Shown: piece by piece, positions 18,601 through 25,213 of the stretch
Layout of the letters: each line of letters opens with the position of its first letter
Position numbering within the stretch: position 1 is the first letter of the stretch
Source of the DNA: Bradyrhizobium sp. CB2312
GTDB taxonomy: Bacteria > Pseudomonadota > Alphaproteobacteria > Rhizobiales > Xanthobacteraceae
Direction: 5' to 3'
Assembly: GCF_029714425.1 (NCBI RefSeq)
Contig: NZ_CP121668.1
Span: 9,259,501-9,323,500 of the forward strand
Length of the DNA stretch: 64,000 nt
Notes under the pieces: generated by a model
Told to the model about the DNA's origin: nothing
Database searches by the model: none
The model's input: the letters and a program-made list of their open reading frames with translations, nothing else
Position numbers and translations under genes: made by a program

Positions 18601-20953
18601 GGATCGAGTCCGCGCTCATGTTGAGCGCGCCCGCGATCGTCAGCGAGCTCTGGTTGATCAGCTTCGGCGGCGGGCCGCCAAAGTCGTTCATCGTCACCGA
18701 CTTGGCAAAGGCCGCGGCGTCGATCGTCACCGGATAGGACGGGGTCAGGCCGTGCAGCTGGTCGGTGATGACGATGACGTCGTCATTGATGGTCGGGACC
18801 GTGCCGGTTTCCCAGTTGGCCGCGTCCTTCCAGAACCCGCCCGAGGGAGCGCCCGCCTTGTCGGTCGCGATCCACACCACAGCAGGTGCGTCAGTGCCCT
18901 TGATGGTGACGGTGATGGTCTGCTGCGAGGTCGCGCCTTGCGAATCCGTGAGTGTCACGGTGTAGATGAGCGTCAGCACCTCACCCTTCGGGATGAAGTC
19001 GGCGAGATAGACGGGCAGATCGGCCAGCGACCAGTTGATGGTGCCGGTGCCGTCGCCGGTGCTGTCGGCGCCCGACGCGATCGAGACCGACATCGCTTTC
19101 GCAAACGCCGCGAGCGGGCCCGGCGGCACCGTGCCGTCGGGCAGGGTCGCGCCGGTGAGCTTCACCGACACCGTGTGCGTGTCGGTGAGGTCGACATCGT
19201 CGAAGCTCAGCGTGCCCGAGGTCGGAACGTCGCCGGCGAGCGGACCGCCCGGCACGCTGGTGCCGCCTTCGAAGGTGATGGTCGGCACGCTCGTGGTGAT
19301 CACCGGCTTGTCGTTGGTGCCGGTGATGGTAATCGTGATCGGGATGAGGGCGGATTCAGGGTTGACGGCGAAATTGTTGTTGATGCGGACCATGTAGGTC
19401 AGCGTCAGCGTTTCGCCGGCCGCGAGGAAGTCGAAGACGTGGTCGGGGACCGTGTAGGTCCAGACCGCCGAGCCGTTGTTGTTGTTGGCTGCGTCGGGGA
19501 TGACCTGGATAGCGATCTGGGTCGCCGCGATGTCCTGCTTCTGAAGCGCGGAGAGCGTGCCGGTGACGTCCTGCTGACCGGCGTTCTTGTAGACATAGTT
19601 CGGCGCATCGCCGAGGCTGATCGACACCGTCGGCCGGTCGCCGAGATTTTGATCGACGAAGGTGATTCGGCCGGAGATCGTGTCGAGACCCACGCTGTCA
19701 CCGGACCCGTCCGCACGGTCGCCGGTCGCATTCGTGTGCTCGGTCAGCGTGAATACCGTCTTCACACTGCCGTTGGCATCGAGGCTGCGCGCATCCGGCG
19801 GACCGGGAATGCGGGTGCTGGTCGCCGGTGAGTTGCCGGGCCCCACCGACGTCTGCGGATTGAGGTTCGTGAAGATCGGGATCGCGGTGGCGCCGGACGG
19901 CGTCTTGATCAGGATGCCGTCGCTGGTCTGCGTGATCGTGTCGGTGAAGTTCTGGGTGAGCTTGGTGTTGGTGTTGTTGTCGGTGAACTTCAGCGTGAAC
20001 ACGTCCGTGATCAGCTTCTGCACGTCCGGCGACAGCAGCCCGTTGGTGATCGAGACGTTGCCGCCGCTGATCTGGATCATCTGGCCGGCCTGATTGACAG
20101 TCGCGATCGGCAGCAGCGTGACCTTGTCGAACAGGATGTAGGAGCCCGTCGTGCCGTTCGGCTCGACCAGCACCTGGAAGCTCGCCTGCGGCTGCGGATC
20201 GCCGCCGCCGGCGGGAACGACGAAGTTGATCTGGGTCAGCACCGCCGTGCCGCGGATGCCCATGGTGGCGACCGGCGTGTCGATCTTCATGTCGCCGTGC
20301 TTGGCGGTCTCGCCGGCGACGAAGGTGATGGTGCCGGCGACGAGGCTCAGCAGCGAGGAGTTGCTCGACCCGTTGGGGTCGTAGACCATCTCGTTCAGCA
20401 CCATCCGCGCATTCGAGGACAGGCCGAACACGGTGCCGTCGATGAAGGTGATGCCGAGCGTCGAATCGGCGCCGGTCGAGCACACGTCGCCCTTCTCGAC
20501 GTTGTCGCCGTTGTTGAGGATGACCGAGACGCCGTTGCGGATCGCGGTCGCGCTGCCCGACAGCTTGGTGACGTGGCCGATGACCTGGGCCGCGGCAACG
20601 CCTGACGCGGCCTGCGCATATTGCACATGGCCCGTGAGCGCGTTGACGACGTCGCCGGTGAGGTGGGCGCCGTCGGGCGAGGCGACCGCCGCGCGCTTGT
20701 CGCCCCTGAAATAATCGTGGACGACGAACTCGTGCCCGTCATGGGAGAGCACGAGGTCGAGGCCGGCGCGCTTGAACTCGCCGTTGAAGATCAGGTTGGC
20801 ATCGGGAACAACCACCGCGCCGTCAGGCAGCTGGCCATGCGCCTTGGCGATGAACGGCTTGCCGGTCAACGAATCGACATGAAGGTCGGCGGGCGAGCGG
20901 GAACTCGGACCGTCCATGGCGATCGCGGCGTCAAATTTGCCAGCGTAGTTCAA
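12656..20953 (-). CDS. Giant FecR/VCBS-repeat surface protein with type I secretion-like C-terminus
   Basis: A 2765-residue protein without a Sec signal. Residues about 123-240 form a FecR-like domain (VIGHVTKLSGSATAIRNG, VATMGIRGTAVLT). VCBS/cadherin-like repeats (ITITGTNDKPVI, TGENDAPTL, VTGANDAPVI, IAGSNDAPTL) occur at about 400-700 and in the last third. The middle (about 700-1850) is a beta-helix-like array rich in TNTGTI, NSGTI and YGI units resembling autotransporter passengers. The end carries a GTDGKDVIFATDTNDTLTGG nonapeptide-like segment and a type I secretion target region. It is probably a secreted adhesin. The frame opens with TTG at 20953; ATG at 20917 (MDGPSSRS) is an alternative. 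No type I exporter genes are in the window. Confidence 0.88.
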   Translation of the reverse strand: MNYAGKFDAAIAMDGPSSRSPADLHVDSLTGKPFIAKAHGQLPDGAVVVPDANLIFNGEFKRAGLDLVLSHDGHEFVVHDYFRGDKRAAVASPDGAHLTGDVVNALTGHVQYAQAASGVAAAQVIGHVTKLSGSATAIRNGVSVILNNGDNVEKGDVCSTGADSTLGITFIDGTVFGLSSNARMVLNEMVYDPNGSSNSSLLSLVAGTITFVAGETAKHGDMKIDTPVATMGIRGTAVLTQINFVVPAGGGDPQPQASFQVLVEPNGTTGSYILFDKVTLLPIATVNQAGQMIQISGGNVSITNGLLSPDVQKLITDVFTLKFTDNNTNTKLTQNFTDTITQTSDGILIKTPSGATAIPIFTNLNPQTSVGPGNSPATSTRIPGPPDARSLDANGSVKTVFTLTEHTNATGDRADGSGDSVGLDTISGRITFVDQNLGDRPTVSISLGDAPNYVYKNAGQQDVTGTLSALQKQDIAATQIAIQVIPDAANNNNGSAVWTYTVPDHVFDFLAAGETLTLTYMVRINNNFAVNPESALIPITITITGTNDKPVITTSVPTITFEGGTSVPGGPLAGDVPTSGTLSFDDVDLTDTHTVSVKLTGATLPDGTVPPGPLAAFAKAMSVSIASGADSTGDGTGTINWSLADLPVYLADFIPKGEVLTLIYTVTLTDSQGATSQQTITVTIKGTDAPAVVWIATDKAGAPSGGFWKDAANWETGTVPTINDDVIVITDQLHGLTPSYPVTIDAAAFAKSVTMNDFGGPPPKLINQSSLTIAGALNMSADSILTNAATGTMSVGGKAEILGTSVLTNAGHLTLAGGGDFAAGTTITNSGTIELSGGTLKTLAAIHNAGGTLKADGGTTLIVDGTTVDGGTVAILGTLQLDGTSLIESGTLNNSGNVNVKGTAEFAHETVSNTATGTIKVLANGWLTIDQGTSVTNAGHVTVDANGKLTVSGASINGGTVTIAGTLESTGTSAIDNADITNTGTITVTSGTLTIDPATIHAITNHGLVQANGGVLDISGEDISNTASLAAINYGALKLTNLTVSNSSTGTITVDSHSKLYLTDVSINGGSLGNAGNLYGVSGSSTISAAVTNTGSIEVQAGTLNLSGGLSGVGGLIIDDGATLELAGATAQTITFAGGTDTLQLDKVAGQSFTGTIAGQSSTGGTFTITGTADITTSSGNALAFTASGGTLANPADIVLTPTGTLTGAAGGVVVTQNGSGDISLTATGDIKGLAGNGITLRDSATGVGDITVDNVSGKATGTGANSVGVLVENLNSANGGDISITQLGGAVGGAYGIDAVTQGGGDITIDAGGAITGSSIYGIRSRSYGSGSQTVTTVAGSIITSGSAGLVVVNRAISLDGSDDSTITVNNYGTINSGSSPNLAGNSPGGIEAGYTGATSGTGTNTDVNGTVVVNNHGSITAAAGYGINAYNYGNGDVTVKSFVGTTISVAGTQSIGINASALSGGTGDVTVTLGENVTISGATSYGIRAFSVDQGDISVTLAKGDSITSDSSGIVAVNYATAIAGSVASTIFVEAHGTIHSGTTLNNDGTTPGGIIAGYKPGGTGAFSNAVNGDVTVNSDAKITADAGYGIEAFTWGVGDITVTTGQNSEITAAGTAIGAFDHGGGDVSVTNDGSATGAVGLAAIANGAGDVTIVNHGHITSTSLAGISVTQNEVGATGSTHITNSGSIVAPTGHAAIFIQENATGSATIDNSGTIGPGAGAVTSTTYAIVETGGAITINNFHEINGNISVAHATFNNEAAGTWTVSGTSVFGNLSSIVNHGVIDLLNGASIFGTGLNITNAHEIDSWGTASISGSITNTGTIEVHDGVLTLFGSLSGTGSVTVDAGALLKLEGTVSQTITLAGDGAELQIDTASFGGSIAELSATDTIDLSTIKYGLGTSAVYVANADPSTGGVLTVTDADGKSISLTLTGADYSHAHFAGSDDGTGHTRITIHANDDAPAHDAATATLSADFSERENKTDDTTPDPAPAATGAIHFTDIDLTDRPTASVTEQTVTLLAADGTTDLTASLTADEIAALKSALTYQQAGKNNGTVTWNYSIADNKLDFLGPDQKVKVVSTITLDDGAGQKVAADVTVTITGENDAPTLAAVTTGPLVDTAATDSFSDITGTLVGTDADHGETAGLTYAVLDATSHAVTTVAGHYGALTVNADGSYTYVPNAAAINALSEGNYADTFTVQTKDAHGATGTASFTVNVTGANDAPVITVESGDSASAATDETNAGLDLHRTLTLSDADTADHVMVSATGVGIYLDGHLQADGFEGLSASNLMHYLVLPSGDILNGTATHAQFTWEFNSGSQAFDFLTAGQTLSLQYTIAPNDGHTTGASQTITINIAGSNDAPTLDNATLASVAGNDSDPSGSTISDLFASKFHDADTGASFKAVAVSADSATSDQGVWQYEIAGTHHWVDISGVSDASALVLSTDTLIRFVPAEGFSGTPGSLGVHALDDTYTGAITTHCATETIDLTATGTGGTTPVSNGPTSIGTSVTAPAGSGPVINTENFHVEHLIENNSDIITDLVVTDTDAGAATHDFTVTLSTAHPGLSSVDFAPVSGSLDAINLGFETGLTYNPTGASTDPEASAPATDQITLTVTDKTTHLSDTVNFIFHEAGNTSQGITLQGTDGKDVIFATDTNDTLTGGGAKDQFVFAPGVLYPGHAVTEFTHTITDFTEGLDKIDLRQFSGVGSIGNLTIVQQGESGDTLVSWQQQVMQAEGAPITEHESLLLKNVIAANLKASDFIFHVT

Positions 20954-21571
20954 CCGGGCACCGTAAAAAGGGGTTAATATTTATGTAAGTATCGACCGAC
21001 TAAGCTTGCTTAGCATTACCAAGTCGTTAGCGAAACCATCTATTGCTTGTGTGATTTCGCGTCACTTGGCCATAGGAGCCTGCGCCGAGCGGCGCCGAAC
21101 AGAGAAGCTGAAGTAGTTTTTGAAGCATCCCAAAGTCGAATTGGGCTTATCTGCGCGCATTTCCAGTCATCCAAAGTAATCTGTCGTATAGATGAAACGG
21201 CAGATACTTGTGTCATCTCTTCTTCGTGATGCCCCGCAGCACCCTGCGGCAAACACGGGACTGAATCTGTGACCTAACTAACAGAACCCGTGAAATAGCG
21301 GGCTGTTAGCCATAGGACCCAGAATCGCCCGCCTCACAACCTGTGCCTGCAATTGGTCCCATTTCGCGGCAGCGAGTGCTCTCCTAGCCGGCGAATCGTA
21401 AAATTTTACGCAATTTGGGCAGGCCCGTTTCAGCCTGTCCTCCGGTTTTGGGACCCTGGCCGTGCGCGTTAAGCAGAACAAAACGGCCCGCCTCGCACTA
21501 TCGCCGCGAAAGCAACAAAGCCCGGTGCGTCGAGGTCGAGGGGACCCGGCGAAGCCGGAAGGGGATGTCAG
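20954..21571. promoter_or_regulatory. Divergent regulatory region between the giant adhesin and the LapG-like protease
   Basis: This 618-bp region is richer in A/T than its surroundings. It contains a perfect 14-bp palindrome CGTAAAATTTTACG at 21397-21410 and a hairpin at 21278-21309 (CTAACAG...CTGTTAG outer arms, CCCG/CGGG inner arms). A short frame at 21040-21252 on the minus strand has no recognisable features and was not accepted. Promoters of both flanking genes must lie here, but no clear -35/-10 could be fixed. Confidence 0.5.
21397..21410. promoter_or_regulatory. Perfect palindrome, candidate operator
   Basis: CGTAAAATTTTACG is fully self-complementary and A/T-rich in a G/C-rich genome, 162 bp before the LapG-like start. 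It has the form of a dimeric regulator site, but the regulator is unknown. Confidence 0.35.
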
Positions 21572-22303
21572 ATGGAGACCGCTGCTCGCTCGCGCGCCTG
21601 GCGCGCAATCCTTGTCATGTGCGGCTTGATCCTGCTCGGATCGGCGGCCGAAATTCGCGCCGGCACGCTGCTGTCGCCCGGAGCGGGCGTCCTCGTGCGC
21701 AAATCCGCCGAGCCGTTCGGTGTGTTCGCCTTCGCGATCTCCGGCGGCACCCTGCGGGAGAAATGGTCCGCGCTGAAGGCGAGGCTCGACGACGACATGG
21801 TGCAGCTCGCGCTGTGCGACGGCGACCGCGACAATTGTGCTTCGCCCGCGGCCTTGAGGCTGCTCGCCATCGTCGACCAGGCCCGCGCCCGCGACGGCCG
21901 CGCGCGGCTGGGCGAGACCAACCGCGCCATCAACCTGGCCATCCGCTCCGCCAATGACGGCATCGACGATGTCTGGAGCTCGCCGCTTGCCACCTTCGCG
22001 CGCGGCGCCGGCGATTGCGAAGACTATGCCATCGCCAAGCTCGCCGCGCTGCGACTTGCCGGCGTTGCCGCCGACGATCTCCGCATCGTCGTGGTGCGCG
22101 ACGTCAGGGCCGGCGAAGAGCATGCGGTGGTCGCCGCAAAGCTCGACGGCCACTGGCTGATGCTCGACAACCGCCGCATGGCGATGGTCGAGGACCACGC
22201 CGCGCGGAGCTACCAGCCGCTGTTCGTGCTCTACCAGGCGGCGGTGATGAAATATGTCGACGAGCCGGTGCGGTTCTCGATGGTCGCCGCCGAGGGGCGG
22301 TGA
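21572..22303 (+). CDS. Periplasmic transglutaminase-like cysteine protease (LapG/BTLCP family)
   Basis: A 243-residue exported protein of the bacterial transglutaminase-like cysteine proteinase family (DUF920), whose best-studied member LapG cuts the N-terminal region of giant adhesins to release them from the outer membrane. The catalytic triad is readable: Cys149 in GAGDCEDYA, His184 in GEEHAVV and Asp199 in WLMLDN. A signal peptide precedes AEIRAGTLL. The ribosome-binding site GGAAGGGG supports the start. It is divergent from the giant FecR/VCBS protein, an apparent substrate candidate. No LapD-type c-di-GMP receptor is in the window. An IS110-type element begins 12 bp after its stop. Confidence 0.85.
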   Translation: METAARSRAWRAILVMCGLILLGSAAEIRAGTLLSPGAGVLVRKSAEPFGVFAFAISGGTLREKWSALKARLDDDMVQLALCDGDRDNCASPAALRLLAIVDQARARDGRARLGETNRAINLAIRSANDGIDDVWSSPLATFARGAGDCEDYAIAKLAALRLAGVAADDLRIVVVRDVRAGEEHAVVAAKLDGHWLMLDNRRMAMVEDHAARSYQPLFVLYQAAVMKYVDEPVRFSMVAAEGR

Positions 22304-22426
22304 TCTAGATGCGGTAATGGGCCCGGCTCCGGAGCAAGGGGTCATGATGGTGGCTGTCCCCCGATAGATGATGAAACGGGGTCACGACTTGAGTCGGCCC
22401 CAAGCATCTGGAGACGGAGGACAGCC

Positions 22427-23461
22427 GTGGAGAATTATGCCGGAATCGACGTGTCATTGGAACTGTCGAGCGTGTGTGTTGTGGACGCCCAGGGTAAGAT
22501 CCTGAAGGAAGCGAAGGTCGCAAGCGAACCCGACGCCTTAGTTGAGTTTTTTGAGACGCTCGGCTTTGCAGTGAAGCGGATCGGGCTGGAGGCTGGGCCG
22601 CTGTCGCAATGGCTGCATGCAGGCCTGAAAGGTGCAGGATTTGAAACAGTTCTGCTGGAAACGCGGCACGTGAAGGCCGCATTATCTGCAATGACGGTCA
22701 AGACGGATCGCAAGGATGCCCGCGGGATCGCCCAGTTGATCCGGATGGGATGGTTTCGGCAGGTACACGCAAAGTCGGTTGATGCGCAAGAGATCCGGGC
22801 ACTCCTGATCGCACGCAAACAGCTTCTCGGGCGGCTGATCGATGTAGAATTAAGTATCCGAGGGATTTTGCGCGGCTTCGGTCTGAAGGTTGGCCCGGTG
22901 ACGCGAAGGAATTTCGAAGCGCGGATTCGAGAGTTGGTTGCAGGCCAGGCGACATTGGAGCGCATTGCTGGTGCGATGCTTTCGGCACGATCGGCCCTGA
23001 AGGCAGAATACGGAAGACTACACAAGGCTGTGCTGGCAATTGTGCGTGATGATGCAGTCTGCCGCCGGCTTATGACAGTACCAGGCGTTGGTCCCCTGGT
23101 GGCCATCACCTACAAATCGGCGATTGATGATCCTCATCGCATTGTAAAGTCAAAGGCAGCAGGCGCGCTGTTCGGGCTCACGCCAAAGAAATATCAATCG
23201 GGAGAAAAGGACGTCACGGGCGGAATCACGCTGGCCGGCGATGAGACGGTGCGGACGGCCTTGTATGAAGCCGCCAACGTTCTGCTATCGCGCATCACGC
23301 GGTTCTCAAAACTCAAACGCTGGGGGATGGACGTCGCCAAGCGGAGAGGCTCGAAGCGCGCAAAGGTCGCCTTGGCACGCAAGCTCGCAGTGATCCTGCA
23401 TCGGATCTGGGTCGATGGCACGACTTACCGATGGGCCGAAGCGGGCTCAATCGCAGCATAG
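22427..23461 (+). CDS. IS110-family transposase (DEDD/Tnp_20)
   Basis: A 344-residue transposase starting with GTG after GGAGGACAG. The N-terminal RuvC-like DEDD domain shows Asp8 (YAGIDVS), Glu55 (IGLEAG), Asp94 and Asp97 (KTDRKDARG). The C-terminal Tnp_20 domain shows the helix-hairpin-helix-like TVPGVGPLVAITYKS and the region around QSGEKDVTGG, where the family's catalytic Ser is expected. Length is full and the frame is intact, so it may be active. IS110 enzymes work with a structured guide (bridge) RNA made from the element's own non-coding end. Confidence 0.93.
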   Translation: MENYAGIDVSLELSSVCVVDAQGKILKEAKVASEPDALVEFFETLGFAVKRIGLEAGPLSQWLHAGLKGAGFETVLLETRHVKAALSAMTVKTDRKDARGIAQLIRMGWFRQVHAKSVDAQEIRALLIARKQLLGRLIDVELSIRGILRGFGLKVGPVTRRNFEARIRELVAGQATLERIAGAMLSARSALKAEYGRLHKAVLAIVRDDAVCRRLMTVPGVGPLVAITYKSAIDDPHRIVKSKAAGALFGLTPKKYQSGEKDVTGGITLAGDETVRTALYEAANVLLSRITRFSKLKRWGMDVAKRRGSKRAKVALARKLAVILHRIWVDGTTYRWAEAGSIAA

Positions 23462-23703
23462 AAGACGTGGAGGAGATCAAGAACGCAACCGGGATGAACT
23501 GAAGCCCGGTGCCCGAAGTCCCGTCGCCGGGACGGTGGATGCGGTGAAGCCGTTACACGCCCAGTGGCGTCGTCCGACGAACCACGCGTATCTAGATAGG
23601 CTCACCGCTCCCTCTGACAGCATGATGTGGCGGCCAGGCGTCGACCACGAACAGAAGCATGAGCTCGGCGGCGTGGCGTTCACTCGGGAGGCTTGACATC
23701 ATC
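23462..23703 (+). ncRNA. Candidate bridge/seek RNA region of the IS110-family element
   Basis: The 3' non-coding end of the element contains several self-complementary stretches, for example GTCCCGTCGCCGGGAC (23518-23533), a perfect 6-bp stem with a four-base loop. IS110/IS1111 elements are known to make a guide RNA from a non-coding end. The RNA limits are not determined; this marks the region where it would lie. Confidence 0.4.
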
Positions 23704-23713
23704 GGGCCCATTA

Positions 23714-23890
23714 CAGAAGGGGCGTGTACTCATAAAGGCGCAGATGCCGTCTTTTGGGGTCTAAGCAGACATGTTCTGCTTAATCAGAGTATTGCTGTTT
23801 TTGACCCAAACCGGTCCTCACACCGGATCGCGTTTGATCGCTAATTTCGGCGTAATGGGCCCGCCGCAAGCCTGAAGTAGACCGGGCGCC
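23714..23890. repeat. Dispersed intergenic repeat and a third TAATGGGCCC
   Basis: GCGTGTACTCATAAA at 23722-23736 recurs in inverted orientation at 27380-27394, with further matching sequence on either side, so both are copies of one dispersed element. TAATGGGCCC recurs at 23853-23862, in inverse orientation to the copy at 23704. The 177-bp segment has no believable gene. Confidence 0.55.
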
Positions 23891-25024
23891 CTAGCACCCG
23901 TCGTCTCCTTCCACGACGGTCGACAGGAAGCTGGAACGAGCCAGATCACATGCAATCGGTTTCGAGAACGAGGTGCCAAACCATCTACTCGTCAACGAAC
24001 CATCGTTGGTGACCCAAGGGATTGGCGGCAGTTGCGGCAGATAAGATGCATACGGCATCACTTTCGCAAGCGTCACTCTGACCAGATACTTTGCTAGAAA
24101 AGCCTCGTTCATTCCGCCGTCCAGTCCGCTGTAGATCGGAGCTGCCGGCACGTTGTCATTGAGCAATCGCGCGAGTTCGAGTTCGTCGGTGCGTTGCTTC
24201 TCAAGCGCCCGCCGCGCAATTTTGGAATCCACGACAAACGCGGGGCATTTATCGGTGGGACTGAACACGAGAGGATAAGGCGAATTTGGTGGAGCTTGCG
24301 CATCGAACACATAACGTCGATTGCACACGTCCACCCTAGGTTCGAGATGCGTCGTCTCGAAGTGATCGCTGCCGACTTTGAGCATTTTCCAGAAGGAGAG
24401 GTTCGGGCTATTTCGATGCTGCGCCAGGTTTGCCGGCGTCAGGCGGAATGGATAAGCCTGGACCTGAAAGGACGGTCGGCCGCCGAGGAATGAGTCCCGC
24501 GCTAGCGAATAGATCTCGCTTATCTGTTCGTCGGTCATGGCATAGCAACCGCTCGATGAGCAGTCGCCATGGATCATGAGTAAGCTGCCGTCGCGATTGT
24601 TTGCCTTGTCGAAGCTGTTGGGAAAGCCGACGTTGATCGCAAGATGGTAGTCGGAGTTGGGATTCATCAGCTCGGGCGTAATCGTATAGAACCCCTCTGG
24701 AGCCTGACGGTCACCCTCCTTCAGTTTGGGCCCGAGATCCCCCGACCATCGACAGATCGGGTACACCTTGAGGATTTTGAAAAGGCCGGTGGTGTCCTGT
24801 TTCCAGACTTCGAGCTCCGCCTCTTGCTTGAAGACGCGCACAAGGATAGGCGAGTATTTTGGCATCTTCTTTTGTCGGAGCAGCGAGAGCAATTCGGGTG
24901 GTAGCTCCTTTGTTGCCTTGGCCGGCAAGCGGTTGCTGTTTTCGCCAAGGCAGGTGGCCGGCGACAACGCCGGGAAAAAAGCTGCAGTCAGCACAAGCGC
25001 ACGGAGTGCCGTGGCGCCGATCAT
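23891..25024 (-). CDS. Exported L,D-transpeptidase family protein (YkuD/YafK type)
   Basis: A 377-residue periplasmic protein. The conserved L,D-transpeptidase signature IHGDCSSSGCYAM carries the expected His and catalytic Cys, and RQAPEGFYTI and YHLAINVGFPNSFD are typical of the YafK branch, in which the E. coli member removes Braun lipoprotein from peptidoglycan. The start at 25024 is preceded by GAGGTAAGG and gives a signal peptide; ATG at 25054 lacks such a site. The C-terminal half (about 200 residues) after the catalytic core has no recognised domain. The gene lies between two insertion sequences, which suggests a mobile or rearranged context. Confidence 0.82.
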   Translation of the reverse strand: MIGATALRALVLTAAFFPALSPATCLGENSNRLPAKATKELPPELLSLLRQKKMPKYSPILVRVFKQEAELEVWKQDTTGLFKILKVYPICRWSGDLGPKLKEGDRQAPEGFYTITPELMNPNSDYHLAINVGFPNSFDKANNRDGSLLMIHGDCSSSGCYAMTDEQISEIYSLARDSFLGGRPSFQVQAYPFRLTPANLAQHRNSPNLSFWKMLKVGSDHFETTHLEPRVDVCNRRYVFDAQAPPNSPYPLVFSPTDKCPAFVVDSKIARRALEKQRTDELELARLLNDNVPAAPIYSGLDGGMNEAFLAKYLVRVTLAKVMPYASYLPQLPPIPWVTNDGSLTSRWFGTSFSKPIACDLARSSFLSTVVEGDDGC

Positions 25025-25213
25025 GACCTTACCTCGGGCGTGGAATCTGCTCATTTGGGTAGCGTGTAGTTAGTGGGTCCGTAAGGCAAGCCCAGATGGG
25101 CGCAGTCATCGGAGAAGTTCGAGCTTGTCGTCGGCCTTGGGGATGCCAAGACGCTCGGTCTCGTCGTCCGCTTCGGGCCCTTAGCGGACCAATCGAGGCA
25201 GTGTGCCCGACGG

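Larger units (their letters stand above)
22315..23713 (+). mobile_element. IS110-family insertion sequence (putative boundaries)
   Basis: The element contains an intact DEDD transposase gene, a short 5' non-coding part (about 112 bp) and a longer 3' non-coding part (about 250 bp). The boundaries are proposed from a 10-bp inverted pair, TAATGGGCCC at 22315-22324 and GGGCCCATTA at 23704-23713; these could be target flanks rather than element ends. A longer 3' non-coding region is the pattern of the IS1111 group, which encodes its guide RNA there. Confidence 0.6.

Noticed and set aside
16328-19831. Open frame of 1167 codons on the plus strand
   Set aside because: Antisense shadow of the repeated part of the giant adhesin, with the same biased composition.
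21040-21252. 70-codon frame on the minus strand in the adhesin-protease gap
   Set aside because: No homology-like pattern or secretion signal is evident, and it overlaps probable regulatory structures; kept as non-coding.
23659-23844. 61-codon plus-strand frame after the IS110 transposase
   Set aside because: It crosses the proposed element end and a dispersed repeat that commonly produces spurious frames.
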